A stretch of DNA of 64,000 bases, taken from NCBI GenBank assembly GCA_947629335.1, contig CANRDI010000001.1, positions 1-64,000 of the forward strand, in the 5' to 3' direction. Position 1 is the stretch's first letter, and each line of letters begins with the position of its first letter. Positions 9,567 to 17,346 of the stretch are shown piece by piece. The notes beneath the pieces were generated by a model. The model saw nothing but the letters and a program-made list of their open reading frames with translations, was not told where the DNA came from and did no database searches. Origin of the DNA: an uncultured Clostridia bacterium. GTDB taxonomy: Bacteria > Bacillota > Clostridia > Oscillospirales > Ruminococcaceae. The translations under genes and the position numbers were made by a program.

Positions 9567-10160
9567 ATGAGCAGGTATGAGGAATTTGACGATTATGAAA
9601 AGCTGATAAAGGATAAGCTGTCAAAAAAACGCTTTGTTCACAGCATAAACGTCGCGGAGGAATGTTATGCTCTTGCAAAGCACTATGGAGCTGACGAAAA
9701 ACGCAGCTATCTTGCGGGGCTTTTACACGATATAATGAAAGAAGAAGAACCCGAAAAACAGCTTAAATATACAGCGGAGAGCGGACTTTCTCCCGATCCT
9801 GCGGAAATTGCCGCGAAACAGCTCCGCCACGGTATCGCAGGGGCGTATTATGTCCGTGAAAAGCTCGGAATAGACGACGAAGAGATAATAAGCGCCATAC
9901 GCTATCATACTGTTGGCTGCGCGAGAATGACGCTTATAGAAAAAATCGTGTACTTGGGAGATATGATTTCCGCAGAGCGCGATTATAAGGGAATTGAAAA
10001 AATGCGCGAATATTGCTATAAGGATATAGACCTTGCGATGTCGGTGGCGCTTATCTATCAGATACAGAGCGTGTGCGGGAAATGCGGTCATATACCCGTT
10101 TCGACATACGAGGCGTATAACTATTATCTGAAATTCAATAAAGAAAGGGAAACTCTATGA
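9567..10160 (+). CDS. yqeK: YqeK-type HD-domain nucleotide hydrolase
   Basis: YqeK-family proteins are iron-dependent symmetrical Ap4A hydrolases (established for the family). This 197-residue protein shows the HD-domain pattern: the first histidine in RFVHSINVAEE, the HD pair in LAGLLHDIMKEE, then ISAIRYHTVG and IVYLGDMIS. It overlaps rsfS by four bases (ATGA) and follows nadD by 20 bases. Confidence 0.92.
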   Translation: MSRYEEFDDYEKLIKDKLSKKRFVHSINVAEECYALAKHYGADEKRSYLAGLLHDIMKEEEPEKQLKYTAESGLSPDPAEIAAKQLRHGIAGAYYVREKLGIDDEEIISAIRYHTVGCARMTLIEKIVYLGDMISAERDYKGIEKMREYCYKDIDLAMSVALIYQIQSVCGKCGHIPVSTYEAYNYYLKFNKERETL

Positions 10161-10507
10161 CAGATATACAAGAACTCGAAATAATCGTAAAAGCGCTTTC
10201 CGAAAAGAAAGCCGAAAAGCTGACGGCATTAAAGGTCGAGGACATAACGAGCCTCGCAAATTATTTTGTTATCGCGGGAGCGTCAAGCACTACACAGGCA
10301 AAAGCTCTCGCGGATTATGTCGAATTTAAGCTCGGCGAAAAGGATATAAAGCCGAAAAATATCGAAGGAACAGGCGCGGCGGGCTGGATAGTATTAGATT
10401 ATATAGACGTTGTGGTCCATATTTTCACCGAAGAACAGCGCGATTTTTACCGTCTTGAAAACCTTTGGGCGGACGGGAAGATCGTGGATATTTCCGCGTG
10501 GGAATAA
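10157..10507 (+). CDS. rsfS: Ribosomal silencing factor RsfS (Iojap)
   Basis: RsfS binds ribosomal protein L14 and blocks subunit joining when nutrients are low. The 116-residue protein has the family motifs DITSLANYFVIAGASSTTQ, GTGAAGWIVLDYIDVVVHIF and the closing FYRLENLWADG. It is the last gene of the rdgB operon; a repeat element that can end in a hairpin follows directly. Confidence 0.95.
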   Translation: MTDIQELEIIVKALSEKKAEKLTALKVEDITSLANYFVIAGASSTTQAKALADYVEFKLGEKDIKPKNIEGTGAAGWIVLDYIDVVVHIFTEEQRDFYRLENLWADGKIVDISAWE

Positions 10508-10512
10508 TAGAA

Positions 10513-10691
10513 CAGGCTGTCGATAAAGCCTCGTCTGCGTTGTAGCGTTTTCCGCCAAAGGCGGATAATGCGGCGTTTTAATGCAGCAGCCATAAAGGAT
10601 AGTTGCATTGTCGTTTCGGCGTTTTTCGAGAAGCGCATAATGCGTGCATACAGGAGTTTTCTCAACAGCCTGAGTTTTGATTTTTATACAG
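10513..10691 (+). repeat. Dispersed inverted-repeat element, copy 1 (long form)
   Basis: The element opens with CAGGCTGT and closes with ACAGCCTG, an 8-bp terminal inverted repeat, followed by a T-rich tail (gttttgatttttatacag). A shorter copy lies at 22120-22218 with the same start, middle (gttttccgcc-aaagc-gataa) and end, lacking about 75 bp present here. It may act as a terminator for rsfS. It accounts for most of the gap before the rpsU promoter. Confidence 0.75.
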
Positions 10692-10781
10692 AATGATAGA
10701 ATTTATCCGCTAAAAAATTGCGGTTGAATTTGGATAAAGTTGCCAAAAACAAAAAAACTTGAAAATTTTGTGAAAATTCTA

Positions 10782-10810
10782 TTGACAAACATTATCGGAT
10801 AGTGTATAAT
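10782..10810 (+). promoter_or_regulatory. Sigma-A promoter for rpsU
   Basis: Perfect TTGACA (10782-10787) and TATAAT (10805-10810) with 17-bp spacing. It leaves a leader of about 55 bases with a GGGGAGGG ribosome site before rpsU. Confidence 0.9.
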
Positions 10811-10874
10811 AATGTATATACTGTTTGATGAGAGTATAAGCCTGTGCCGTTTGGCAAGGGGAGGGAAATTATAG

Positions 10875-11048
10875 ATGGCAGAAATTCGTCTTGGCAAAAA
10901 TGAGTCGCTCGAAACCGCGCTCAAGCGTTTCAAGCGTTCATGCGCAAGGGACGGCGTTCTTGCTGAAGTTCGTAAAAGAGAGCATTACGAAAAGCCTTCG
11001 GTAAAACGTAAAAAGAAGTCCGAAGCTGCTCGTAAGCGCAAGTTCTGA
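10875..11048 (+). CDS. rpsU: 30S ribosomal protein S21
   Basis: A 57-residue basic protein, too short for the ORF track. It begins [20 protein letters not shown] and ends in a Lys/Arg-rich tail ([15 protein letters not shown]), which is the S21 pattern. S21 is a small-subunit protein involved in initiation. It has its own consensus promoter and a strong ribosome site, and an imperfect hairpin (aaagcggg-N7-tccgcttt, 11090-11112) follows. Confidence 0.96.
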   Translation: MAEIRLGKNESLETALKRFKRSCARDGVLAEVRKREHYEKPSVKRKKKSEAARKRKF

Positions 11049-11132
11049 TCTCTGATATCGGAACTGAGCGGAAAACTAAGAAAACGGTTAAAGCGGGCAT
11101 TTTGTCCGCTTTAATTGGATTTTGGAGGAAAA

Positions 11133-11552
11133 ATGAAAACGTACCGTGTGGGGAATTGGGGCGTCGATGTTCCCGAAGATTGGGTACACGAAAAGGACGA
11201 AAAAGGCGATGATAAGTTTTATCCGCCGAATGATACAACTACACTGTACGCGCTTGATTTCACTGCTGATAGAAAAGGTGTTCCCGCGCCCGCAAAGATA
11301 CATGAGGATTTTTTTGCAAAGAATTTGGTAAGATTTGACACCGGGGAGATACCGCTCGAAGTTGGAGAGGGCTTTGGCGTGAGGGCGTTTTATTACGCGG
11401 GTAAAAAGGGCGTTTATTGCATCTCGGCGGGGGTGTTTACCGCGGGAAATCTGCTTGTGCTTAACATTTCCTCAGAAAATGAGGATACGGTCTACAGGGT
11501 CGCGGAACAGTTTTCCGCTGTGAAATTTTACGGAGAAAACAATGCTGTTTAA
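11133..11552 (+). CDS. Hypothetical protein, 139 aa
   Basis: I do not recognise a family. The protein is soluble and acidic, beginning MKTYRVGNWGVDVPEDW and ending in a segment (YRVAEQFSAVKFYG) like the end of small stress or photosystem P-like domains; this similarity is weak. There is no signal peptide or membrane segment. ATG 11133 follows TTGGAGG and is preferred to the track start at 11115. It overlaps the start of the yqeG-like gene by 11 bases, so they probably form an operon with the next gene. Confidence 0.75.
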   Translation: MKTYRVGNWGVDVPEDWVHEKDEKGDDKFYPPNDTTTLYALDFTADRKGVPAPAKIHEDFFAKNLVRFDTGEIPLEVGEGFGVRAFYYAGKKGVYCISAGVFTAGNLLVLNISSENEDTVYRVAEQFSAVKFYGENNAV

Positions 11553-12042
11553 ACCTACGTTCTGGCTGAAAAGCGTGCTTGCGATAGATGAAGAGTTTTT
11601 GAAAAAAAACGGCGTGAAAGCGCTTGTCCTCGATATGGACAACACCCTCTCAATGCATGGCGACCCTAAAGCCGAGGCAGGCGTCGAGGATTGGCTTGAC
11701 AAAATGAGAAAACTCGGCATAAAAATGCGCGTTGTTTCAAACAACACCATAAAGCGCGTAAAGCCGCTTGCAAATGCGCTTGGGCTTGATTTCACCGCAA
11801 ACGGAGCAAAGCCGCTTACGTTCGGAGTAAACCGAGCTGTAAAGGCAATGGGCGCAAAAAAAGCGGAAACGCTCGTGATAGGCGACCAGATATTTACCGA
11901 TATTTTGGCGGGGAATTTTGCGGGAATACGAACGGTTTTGGTAGAGCCGTTCCACCTTGAAAACAAGTGGACATTCAAATTTAAACGAAAGATAGAAAGC
12001 CTTGTGTTTAAGAGGGATTATTCAGATTTGGAGTTGAAATAG
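11542..12042 (+). CDS. yqeG: YqeG-family HAD phosphatase
   Basis: A HAD-superfamily phosphatase of 166 residues. Motif I is LVLDMDNTLSMHG near residue 30; motif II is VVSNNT, and motifs III/IV are around KAMGAKKAETLVIGDQIFTDI. The YqeG family (type IIIA HAD) is widespread in Firmicutes, usually near yhbY-nadD, as here within a few kilobases. Its physiological substrate is not established. It starts inside the preceding gene and its stop abuts the next ATG (TAGATG). Confidence 0.88.
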   Translation: MLFKPTFWLKSVLAIDEEFLKKNGVKALVLDMDNTLSMHGDPKAEAGVEDWLDKMRKLGIKMRVVSNNTIKRVKPLANALGLDFTANGAKPLTFGVNRAVKAMGAKKAETLVIGDQIFTDILAGNFAGIRTVLVEPFHLENKWTFKFKRKIESLVFKRDYSDLELK

Positions 12043-12888
12043 ATGATAACATTCGGACCGGGAGGAAACTCGATAAGTTTCGGAAAACGCAAATTTCCCG
12101 AAGATTTGCCCGATTATCTCGGCGGTATGGGCCTTAACGGCTATGAGATTGAGTGCGGCAGAGGCGTGAGGATTGCCGAAAGCGTTTTGGAAAAACTTCC
12201 GAAAACAGCAAAGGAAAACGGAATATATCTTTCGCTCCATGCGCCGTATTTCATCTCGCTTTCGGGAGTTGTCGAGGAAACGCGCCTAAAAAGTGTGGAG
12301 TATATTTTACAGTCCGCGAGGGCAGCAAAAGCTGTCGGGGCGGAAAAAATAGTCGTCCACAGCGGGTCTTGCTCTAAAATGACCCGTGAAGAAGCGACCG
12401 AGCTTGCAAAAGACACGCTTCGGAGAGCGCAGGCGGCTCTTGATGAAGAAAAATTGTCCGATATTATAATTTGCCCCGAAACTATGGGGAAGATAAATCA
12501 GCTCGGAACGCTCGAAGAAGTCCTTAAATTATGCACGGTTGACGAGCGGTTTTTGCCGACGGTCGATTTCGGACACCTGAACGCGCGGACGCTCGGTGGG
12601 ATAAAAACGCGCGGGGATTATGCGAAAATGCTTGACCTTATCGCGGACAAGCTCGGAGCTGAACGCGCGTCAAAAATGCACATTCATTTCAGCAAGATAA
12701 TGTACACAAACGGCGGCGAGAAAGAACATCTTACCTTTGCTGACGAGCAGTACGGACCTGAATATGAGCCGCTTATGGAGGAGATCTTTAAGCGCGGACT
12801 ACAGCCGTCCATAATCTGCGAAAGCGCGGGAACACAGGCGGAAGACGCCTCTGAAATGAAACGGTATTATGAAAGCCTGTGCAAATAG
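12043..12888 (+). CDS. Endonuclease IV-like TIM-barrel protein
   Basis: The 281-residue protein has the apurinic endonuclease IV layout of zinc-binding loops: LSLHAPYF, IVVHSGS, ICPETMGK, TVDFGHLNAR, MHIHFSKI and a terminal ICES. Members cut DNA at abasic sites. The later loop HIHFSK differs from the usual HLND(S/A)K, so one zinc ligand (Asp) seems changed and the exact activity is uncertain. It begins directly at the stop of yqeG, with TTTGGAG inside that gene. Confidence 0.82.
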   Translation: MITFGPGGNSISFGKRKFPEDLPDYLGGMGLNGYEIECGRGVRIAESVLEKLPKTAKENGIYLSLHAPYFISLSGVVEETRLKSVEYILQSARAAKAVGAEKIVVHSGSCSKMTREEATELAKDTLRRAQAALDEEKLSDIIICPETMGKINQLGTLEEVLKLCTVDERFLPTVDFGHLNARTLGGIKTRGDYAKMLDLIADKLGAERASKMHIHFSKIMYTNGGEKEHLTFADEQYGPEYEPLMEEIFKRGLQPSIICESAGTQAEDASEMKRYYESLCK

Positions 12889-12957
12889 ATAAAGCCGCGC
12901 GGTATCAGCTTTGAAAAAACGCCGATAATTCGGCGATGTGAAAAACGGGGGTATTTT

Positions 12958-13401
12958 ATGAAAATACTTGTAATAAACGGACCAAACCTCAATCTGCTCG
13001 GAGAGCGCGAGCCGAATATCTACGGGAGCGACACGCTTTCGTCAATAAACGAAGAACTGCGCGAAAAAGCGGAGAAAATGGGATATGAAACAGAGTTCTT
13101 TCAGAGCAACAGCGAGGGGGCGCTTATTGACGCGCTGCACAACTCGCGGCTCGACTGCGCGGGAGTTATCTTGAACGCGGGCGCTTATACGCATTACAGC
13201 TATGCGATAAGAGACGCTATAGCGGCGATTAAGATCCCCGTGGTAGAGGTGCATTTAAGCAACGTTAATTCCCGCGATGAATTCAGAAAAACAAGCGTTA
13301 TTGCGCCCGTCTGCGCGGGAAGCATAGCGGGTTTCGGCAAATACAGCTATCATATTGCGCTCGACGCGCTTGATTATCGTTTTTCAGAGGGCAGAAAATG
13401 A
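12958..13401 (+). CDS. aroQ: 3-dehydroquinate dehydratase, type II
   Basis: AroQ performs the third step of the shikimate pathway. The 147-residue protein begins KILVINGPNLNLLGEREPNIYG, with the catalytic Tyr in the lid (IYG), NAGAYTHYSYAIRDA and VEVHLSN, all type II signatures. It is preceded by a small hairpin (cgccgataattcggcg) and GGGGG, and its stop overlaps the start of the M24 gene (ATGA). aroQ-M24-efp is a common Firmicutes order. Confidence 0.95.
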   Translation: MKILVINGPNLNLLGEREPNIYGSDTLSSINEELREKAEKMGYETEFFQSNSEGALIDALHNSRLDCAGVILNAGAYTHYSYAIRDAIAAIKIPVVEVHLSNVNSRDEFRKTSVIAPVCAGSIAGFGKYSYHIALDALDYRFSEGRK

Positions 13402-14462
13402 GTGCGGCAAAGGAACTTTCGGAATGGCTCGCGGACGAGCGGACAGCGGCGCTTATAACATCCGACCTGTCGCTCAGGCATTTATGCGGGTTCGGGCTTA
13501 TGCGCGGATTGATACTCGCGGCAAAAGAGGAAAATTTTCTTTTTGTGACCGAGGGCGAGTATGAATTTGCAAAAACTGCGGCAAAAGATTTTACGGTCTG
13601 CGTATACAGCAATATCAAACAGCTTCTTGACCTGCTTATAAAGCTGAACATCAGAAGAGTTCTGATAGAAAGCGACAAAATGACGGTGAGAGAGCTTAAT
13701 TATTATGCAAACGAGCTGCATTGCGCGCAGATGATAACAGACGACCTGCTTTCGCATAAGTTGGCGATGCTGAGGACAGTAAAAAGCGATTCCGAGCTTA
13801 AAGGCATACAAAAAGCCCAGATCGTCTGTGATAAAGCATACGACAAGCTCCTTATGAGCATAAGAAAGGGCATGACCGAGCGCCAGACAGCCGCAATGCT
13901 CCGCGGATTTCTGTACGAATACGGAGCAGACGAGCTTATGCCGAGAATGAGAACGGCTTCGGGAGAAAATTCCGCAAAACATTTTTCAAAACCTACGGAC
14001 AGGAAAATATCCGAAGGCGATTTTCTGCTTATAGATTTTGGCGCGAAGGTCGGAGGATATTGCGCGTCAATGGCGAGAACGGTCATTGTCGGGGAAATAT
14101 CGCCGAAGCGAGAGAATATATATAACGCCGTATTCTGCGCGGTTGAAGACGGATTGAATTCGCTGCGCGAGGGAATAGGCGCAAAGGTCGCACAAAGCGT
14201 GGCAATGGCGACCCTCAATAACTGGGAAATAGATAAATACGCAAAAGCCGATTTCGGACACGGAACGGGACTTGATTTTTCCGAACCGCCTTATCTTGAA
14301 CAGGGTTCACCCTCAATGCTCAAAACAGGTATGACGCTTATCTGCGGGTGCGAGTTGACTGCGCCGAACAGATACGGAGTGAAGATAGCGGATTGTGTGG
14401 CGGTGACTGAAAACGGATATGTTAATTTCACCAAAGCCACAAAAAGCCTTGTACACATCTAA
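13398..14462 (+). CDS. M24-family Xaa-Pro peptidase homologue, metal site degenerate
   Basis: The layout is that of an aminopeptidase P or prolidase (creatinase N-domain, then pita-bread M24 domain from about residue 130), 354 residues, in the position where the Xaa-Pro peptidase gene sits before efp. Of the five expected metal ligands, Asp213 (LLIDFG) and His288 (GHGTGL) are present. The second Asp is Ser224 (GYCASMARTV instead of YxSDxTRT). In gapless alignment TVEPG reads ICGCE and RIED reads KIAD, so both Glu ligands are lost. It is probably not an active metallopeptidase. The reading frame is intact, so it is not an obvious pseudogene. Confidence 0.85.
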   Translation: MSAAKELSEWLADERTAALITSDLSLRHLCGFGLMRGLILAAKEENFLFVTEGEYEFAKTAAKDFTVCVYSNIKQLLDLLIKLNIRRVLIESDKMTVRELNYYANELHCAQMITDDLLSHKLAMLRTVKSDSELKGIQKAQIVCDKAYDKLLMSIRKGMTERQTAAMLRGFLYEYGADELMPRMRTASGENSAKHFSKPTDRKISEGDFLLIDFGAKVGGYCASMARTVIVGEISPKRENIYNAVFCAVEDGLNSLREGIGAKVAQSVAMATLNNWEIDKYAKADFGHGTGLDFSEPPYLEQGSPSMLKTGMTLICGCELTAPNRYGVKIADCVAVTENGYVNFTKATKSLVHI

Positions 14463-14607
14463 CAGTGTAAAGTGTATAGTGGATAGTGTATAGTTAAATG
14501 TTTTAAGGCAATATGCAGACGAGAAACCTTTAAGTTTAATTACAATCAAATATTATCCGCGAAGCGGATACCATAACTATTTACTATTAACTGTACATTA
14601 TACACTG
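14463..14607. repeat. Imperfect inverted repeat with inner hairpin between M24 gene and SUKH gene
   Basis: Arms at 14463-14496 (cagtgtaaagtgtatagtgg...) and 14574-14607 pair at 27 of 34 positions. The spacer contains a perfect small hairpin, TATCCGC-GAA-GCGGATA (14554-14570). The size and ends resemble a small non-autonomous mobile element, but no target duplication was identified. Confidence 0.6.
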
Positions 14608-14622
14608 ACTTGGAGGGAAAAT

Positions 14623-15000
14623 ATGTGGGAGCAATTTGAATTTAACCCGCCTTATGAAGGTGAAAAAATTACAAAAATAAACGGCGTTAAACTGCCGAAA
14701 AATTATCTCGCGTTTATGAAACAGCATAACGGCGGTGAGGGGGAGACCGCGGGCGGCTCGTGGCTCGTATTGTTTCCGCTCGAAGAATTACAGCAAATGA
14801 ACGACGATTATGAGATACCCGAATATCTCCCCGATCATATCATTATCGGCGACAACGGCGGCGGTGAATTTTTCGGAATAAACAAAAAAGGCGAGTATTT
14901 TATCGTTCCCGAAATTATTGACGAGGAAAATCTTTCGGTACTCGGCAAAGATATAAACGTGCTTCCCGAAGAGATCGACAAGTTTTGGAAGGATATATAA
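14623..15000 (+). CDS. SMI1/KNR4 (SUKH) family protein
   Basis: A 125-residue single-domain protein with the SUKH pattern: INGVKLPKNYLAFMKQHNGGEG near the start, then WLVLFPLEELQQMN, and HIIIGDNGGGEFFGIN in the middle. SUKH proteins are often immunity factors against contact-dependent or polymorphic toxins, but many occur singly. No toxin gene is visible next to it. It lies between the M24 gene and efp, interrupting a normally adjacent pair, and has a TTGGAGG ribosome site. Confidence 0.85.
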   Translation: MWEQFEFNPPYEGEKITKINGVKLPKNYLAFMKQHNGGEGETAGGSWLVLFPLEELQQMNDDYEIPEYLPDHIIIGDNGGGEFFGINKKGEYFIVPEIIDEENLSVLGKDINVLPEEIDKFWKDI

Positions 15001-15033
15001 AACTGCGGGAAAAAAGAGAGTGTTAAAAACTTA

Positions 15034-15062
15034 TTGACAAAATATTGCTTTTGTGATATAAT
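15034..15062 (+). promoter_or_regulatory. Sigma-A promoter for efp
   Basis: TTGACA (15034-15039) and TATAAT (15057-15062), both perfect, 17 bp apart, about 65 bases before the efp start. Confidence 0.9.
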
Positions 15063-15128
15063 AAAACATAGAGTTTGCTCGAAAGAGCTTGAAACAGGTT
15101 ATGTTGAATAAAAATTTGGAGGTTCGCT

Positions 15129-15689
15129 ATGATAACAGCGGGAGATTTCAGAAACGGAATGACATTTGAAGAAGACGGAAACGTAATGCAGATTATCGAG
15201 TTCCAGCACGTTAAGCCCGGCAAAGGCGCGGCTTTTGTCAGAACAAAGGTAAAGAACGTAATTACAGGCTCGGTGGTTGAAAAGACGTATAACCCGTCGG
15301 CAAAATTCCCTACGGCTTTTGTGGAGAGAAAGGATATGGAATACACATATTCCGACGGCGAGTTATATCACTTTATGGATCAGGAAACATACGAAGATGT
15401 TCCCGTAAATGCGTCTGACGTCGGCGACAACTTCAAGTTTGTAAAGGAAAATATGATCTGTAAGGTACTTTCCTATAAGGGAAAGGTTTTCGGAGTTGAG
15501 CCGCCGAACTTTGTAGAGCTTGAGGTTACGACGACCGAGCCGGGATTTGCGGGAAATACTGCTACAAACGCTACAAAACCCGCTACGCTTGAAACGGGCG
15601 CAGAGATAAGAGTTCCTCTTTTCATAAACGAGGGCGAAAAGATACGCATTGATACAAGAACAGGCGAATATATGGAGCGCGTTAAGTAA
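15129..15689 (+). CDS. efp: Elongation factor P
   Basis: EF-P relieves ribosome stalling at polyproline. The protein has 186 residues and begins [20 protein letters not shown]. The tip of domain I is [10 protein letters not shown], with the modifiable Lys32, and the C-terminus carries [23 protein letters not shown], the EF-P signature. No EF-P-modifying enzyme gene is seen in the window. It has its own promoter and TTGGAGG ribosome site. Confidence 0.97.
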   Translation: MITAGDFRNGMTFEEDGNVMQIIEFQHVKPGKGAAFVRTKVKNVITGSVVEKTYNPSAKFPTAFVERKDMEYTYSDGELYHFMDQETYEDVPVNASDVGDNFKFVKENMICKVLSYKGKVFGVEPPNFVELEVTTTEPGFAGNTATNATKPATLETGAEIRVPLFINEGEKIRIDTRTGEYMERVK

Positions 15690-15741
15690 CAGCCTGTGCG
15701 TATGATTATTGGTTTTAGGCTTAATAAACGGGGGTGTTTTT

Positions 15742-16140
15742 ATGACTATCGGAGAAAAGGTTTCTTATATAAAGGGCCTTTGCGAGGGACTGGGAAAAGA
15801 AGATAAGATCGTTTCGGCTATTCTTGACGTCCTTGCGGATATTGCGGAAAATCTCGAAGAGGTCGATGAAGAGCTTGATGATGTTGCGTCTGTAATGACC
15901 GACCTTGAAGAGAGCGTTTGCGATCTCGAAGACGAGATATACGGCGAGGTTGAAAATGACGATTATTATGATGAAGATGAGCTTGACGAAGACATCGGCG
16001 AGATGTACGAAACAGAATGTCCGAACTGCCATAACAAGATAAATTTTGATTATGACCAGGCGGCAAAGGGCGAGCTTGACTGCCCGAACTGCGGCAAAAA
16101 GCTCGTTTTCGATCTTGATGACGAAAGCGAAGAGGTATAA
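15742..16140 (+). CDS. CD1247-type protein with C-terminal zinc ribbon
   Basis: A very acidic protein of 132 residues. The N-terminal half (MTIGEKVSYIKGLCEGLG, then a coiled-coil-like Asp/Glu-rich helix) matches the CD1247 N-terminal domain family found near efp in Clostridia. The C-terminus is a zinc ribbon with two CPNC knuckles (ECPNCHNK and DCPNCGKK). Function is unknown. ATG 15742 follows CGGGGGTG and is preferred to the track start at 15709. Confidence 0.8.
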   Translation: MTIGEKVSYIKGLCEGLGKEDKIVSAILDVLADIAENLEEVDEELDDVASVMTDLEESVCDLEDEIYGEVENDDYYDEDELDEDIGEMYETECPNCHNKINFDYDQAAKGELDCPNCGKKLVFDLDDESEEV

Positions 16141-16147
16141 AAACTTG

Positions 16148-16248
16148 TTGTTCTCGCAAGAGCGTGTCTTCCGGGTTTTGAGAGGTCGGTCTTCCGTTTG
16201 TTTTTGGAAAGCCGTTCTCGCTTTTGAAGCGCGTTTTTGCGGGAACAA
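16148..16248. repeat. Inverted repeat in the hisC leader
   Basis: TTGTTCTCGCAAGAGCG (16148-16164) pairs with GCGTTTTTGCGGGAACAA (16231-16248) at 14 of 17 positions, enclosing about 65 bases. It could form a long hairpin ahead of hisC. It does not resemble a T-box. Confidence 0.5.
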
Positions 16249-16272
16249 TTTATTTTAAAGGGGATAGTTCAG

Positions 16273-17328
16273 ATGAGTTATAAAGACAATCTTCTGAAAA
16301 TCGACGCATATGTTGCGGGAGAACAGCCGAACAAAACGGATTTTATAAAGCTCAACGCAAACGAAAATCCATATCCGCCGTCTCCCGAAGTAATTAAGGC
16401 AATAAACGCCTTTAACGGCGAAGAGCTTCGCAAATACCCGTCCGCAAACGCCGTCGGGCTTGTTAAAACAATTGCCGCATATCACGGCTTAAAGCCCGAA
16501 AACGTTTTTGCGGGAAACGGCACGGACGACGTGCTGTCGCTTTGCTTTCGGGCATTTTTTAATTCGGGAAAACCTATACTGTTTCCCGATATAACTTATT
16601 CGTTCAACACCGTCTGGTGCGAGATTTTAAAAATACCGTATGAACAGATAAGGGTTGATGAAAATTTCAACATAAATCCTGCGGATTACCGCAGGGAAAA
16701 CGGCGGAATTGTGATTGCAAACCCAAACGCCCCGACTTCTATCGGCAGGGATAACGATTTTATCCGCACTGTTTTGGACGAGAACAGGGACGTGGTGGTT
16801 ATTGTTGACGAGGCGTATGTCGATTTCGGCGGGATAACGGCTGTGCCGCTTCTGAAAGAATACGAAAACCTCGTTATCACGAGAACGTTCTCCAAAAGCC
16901 GCTCTATGGCGGGTATGAGGCTGGGCTATGCTATGGGGAGCGCCGACGCAATTGCTGCTGTGTACGCCGCCAAAGACAGTATGAACAGCTATCCCGTGGA
17001 CAGCGTTGCACAAGCCGCGGGAATAGCCTCGATAGGCGATGAAAAATATTTCAGGGAAACGCTGAAAAAGGTTATGGATACGCGCGAAAGGCTGACGAGA
17101 GAAATGCGCGAAATGGGATATGATATTCCCGACAGCTCGGCAAACTTTATTTTTGCACAACACAAAACGCTGAAAGCAAAGGATATTTTCGAGTTTCTCA
17201 AATCAAAGGACATTTATGTTCGTTATTTCAACAAGCCGCGAATAGATAACCGTCTGCGTATCACAATAGGAACAAACGAAGAAACCGACAGGCTTTTAAA
17301 AGCTCTGAGAGAGTACATCAAAAATTAA
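16273..17328 (+). CDS. hisC: Histidinol-phosphate aminotransferase-like (HisC)
   Basis: A fold-type I PLP aminotransferase of 351 residues. Family motifs include NENPYPPSP, AGNGTDDVL, IVDEAYVDFG, the PLP lysine Lys208 in TFSKSRSMAGMRLGYAMG and the phosphate-binding RITIGTNEE. Such enzymes transaminate histidinol phosphate and often also aromatic amino acids. No other his genes are near. ATG 16273 is preferred to the track start (16237) because the conserved N-terminus begins there; AAAGGGG lies upstream. Confidence 0.88.
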   Translation: MSYKDNLLKIDAYVAGEQPNKTDFIKLNANENPYPPSPEVIKAINAFNGEELRKYPSANAVGLVKTIAAYHGLKPENVFAGNGTDDVLSLCFRAFFNSGKPILFPDITYSFNTVWCEILKIPYEQIRVDENFNINPADYRRENGGIVIANPNAPTSIGRDNDFIRTVLDENRDVVVIVDEAYVDFGGITAVPLLKEYENLVITRTFSKSRSMAGMRLGYAMGSADAIAAVYAAKDSMNSYPVDSVAQAAGIASIGDEKYFRETLKKVMDTRERLTREMREMGYDIPDSSANFIFAQHKTLKAKDIFEFLKSKDIYVRYFNKPRIDNRLRITIGTNEETDRLLKALREYIKN

Positions 17329-17346
17329 ACACGAGAGGTGCATATT

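Noticed and set aside
16141-16272. T-box leader for hisC
   Set aside because: No T-box sequence (UGGN-type antiterminator bulge) or specifier stem was found; only an imperfect inverted repeat is present.
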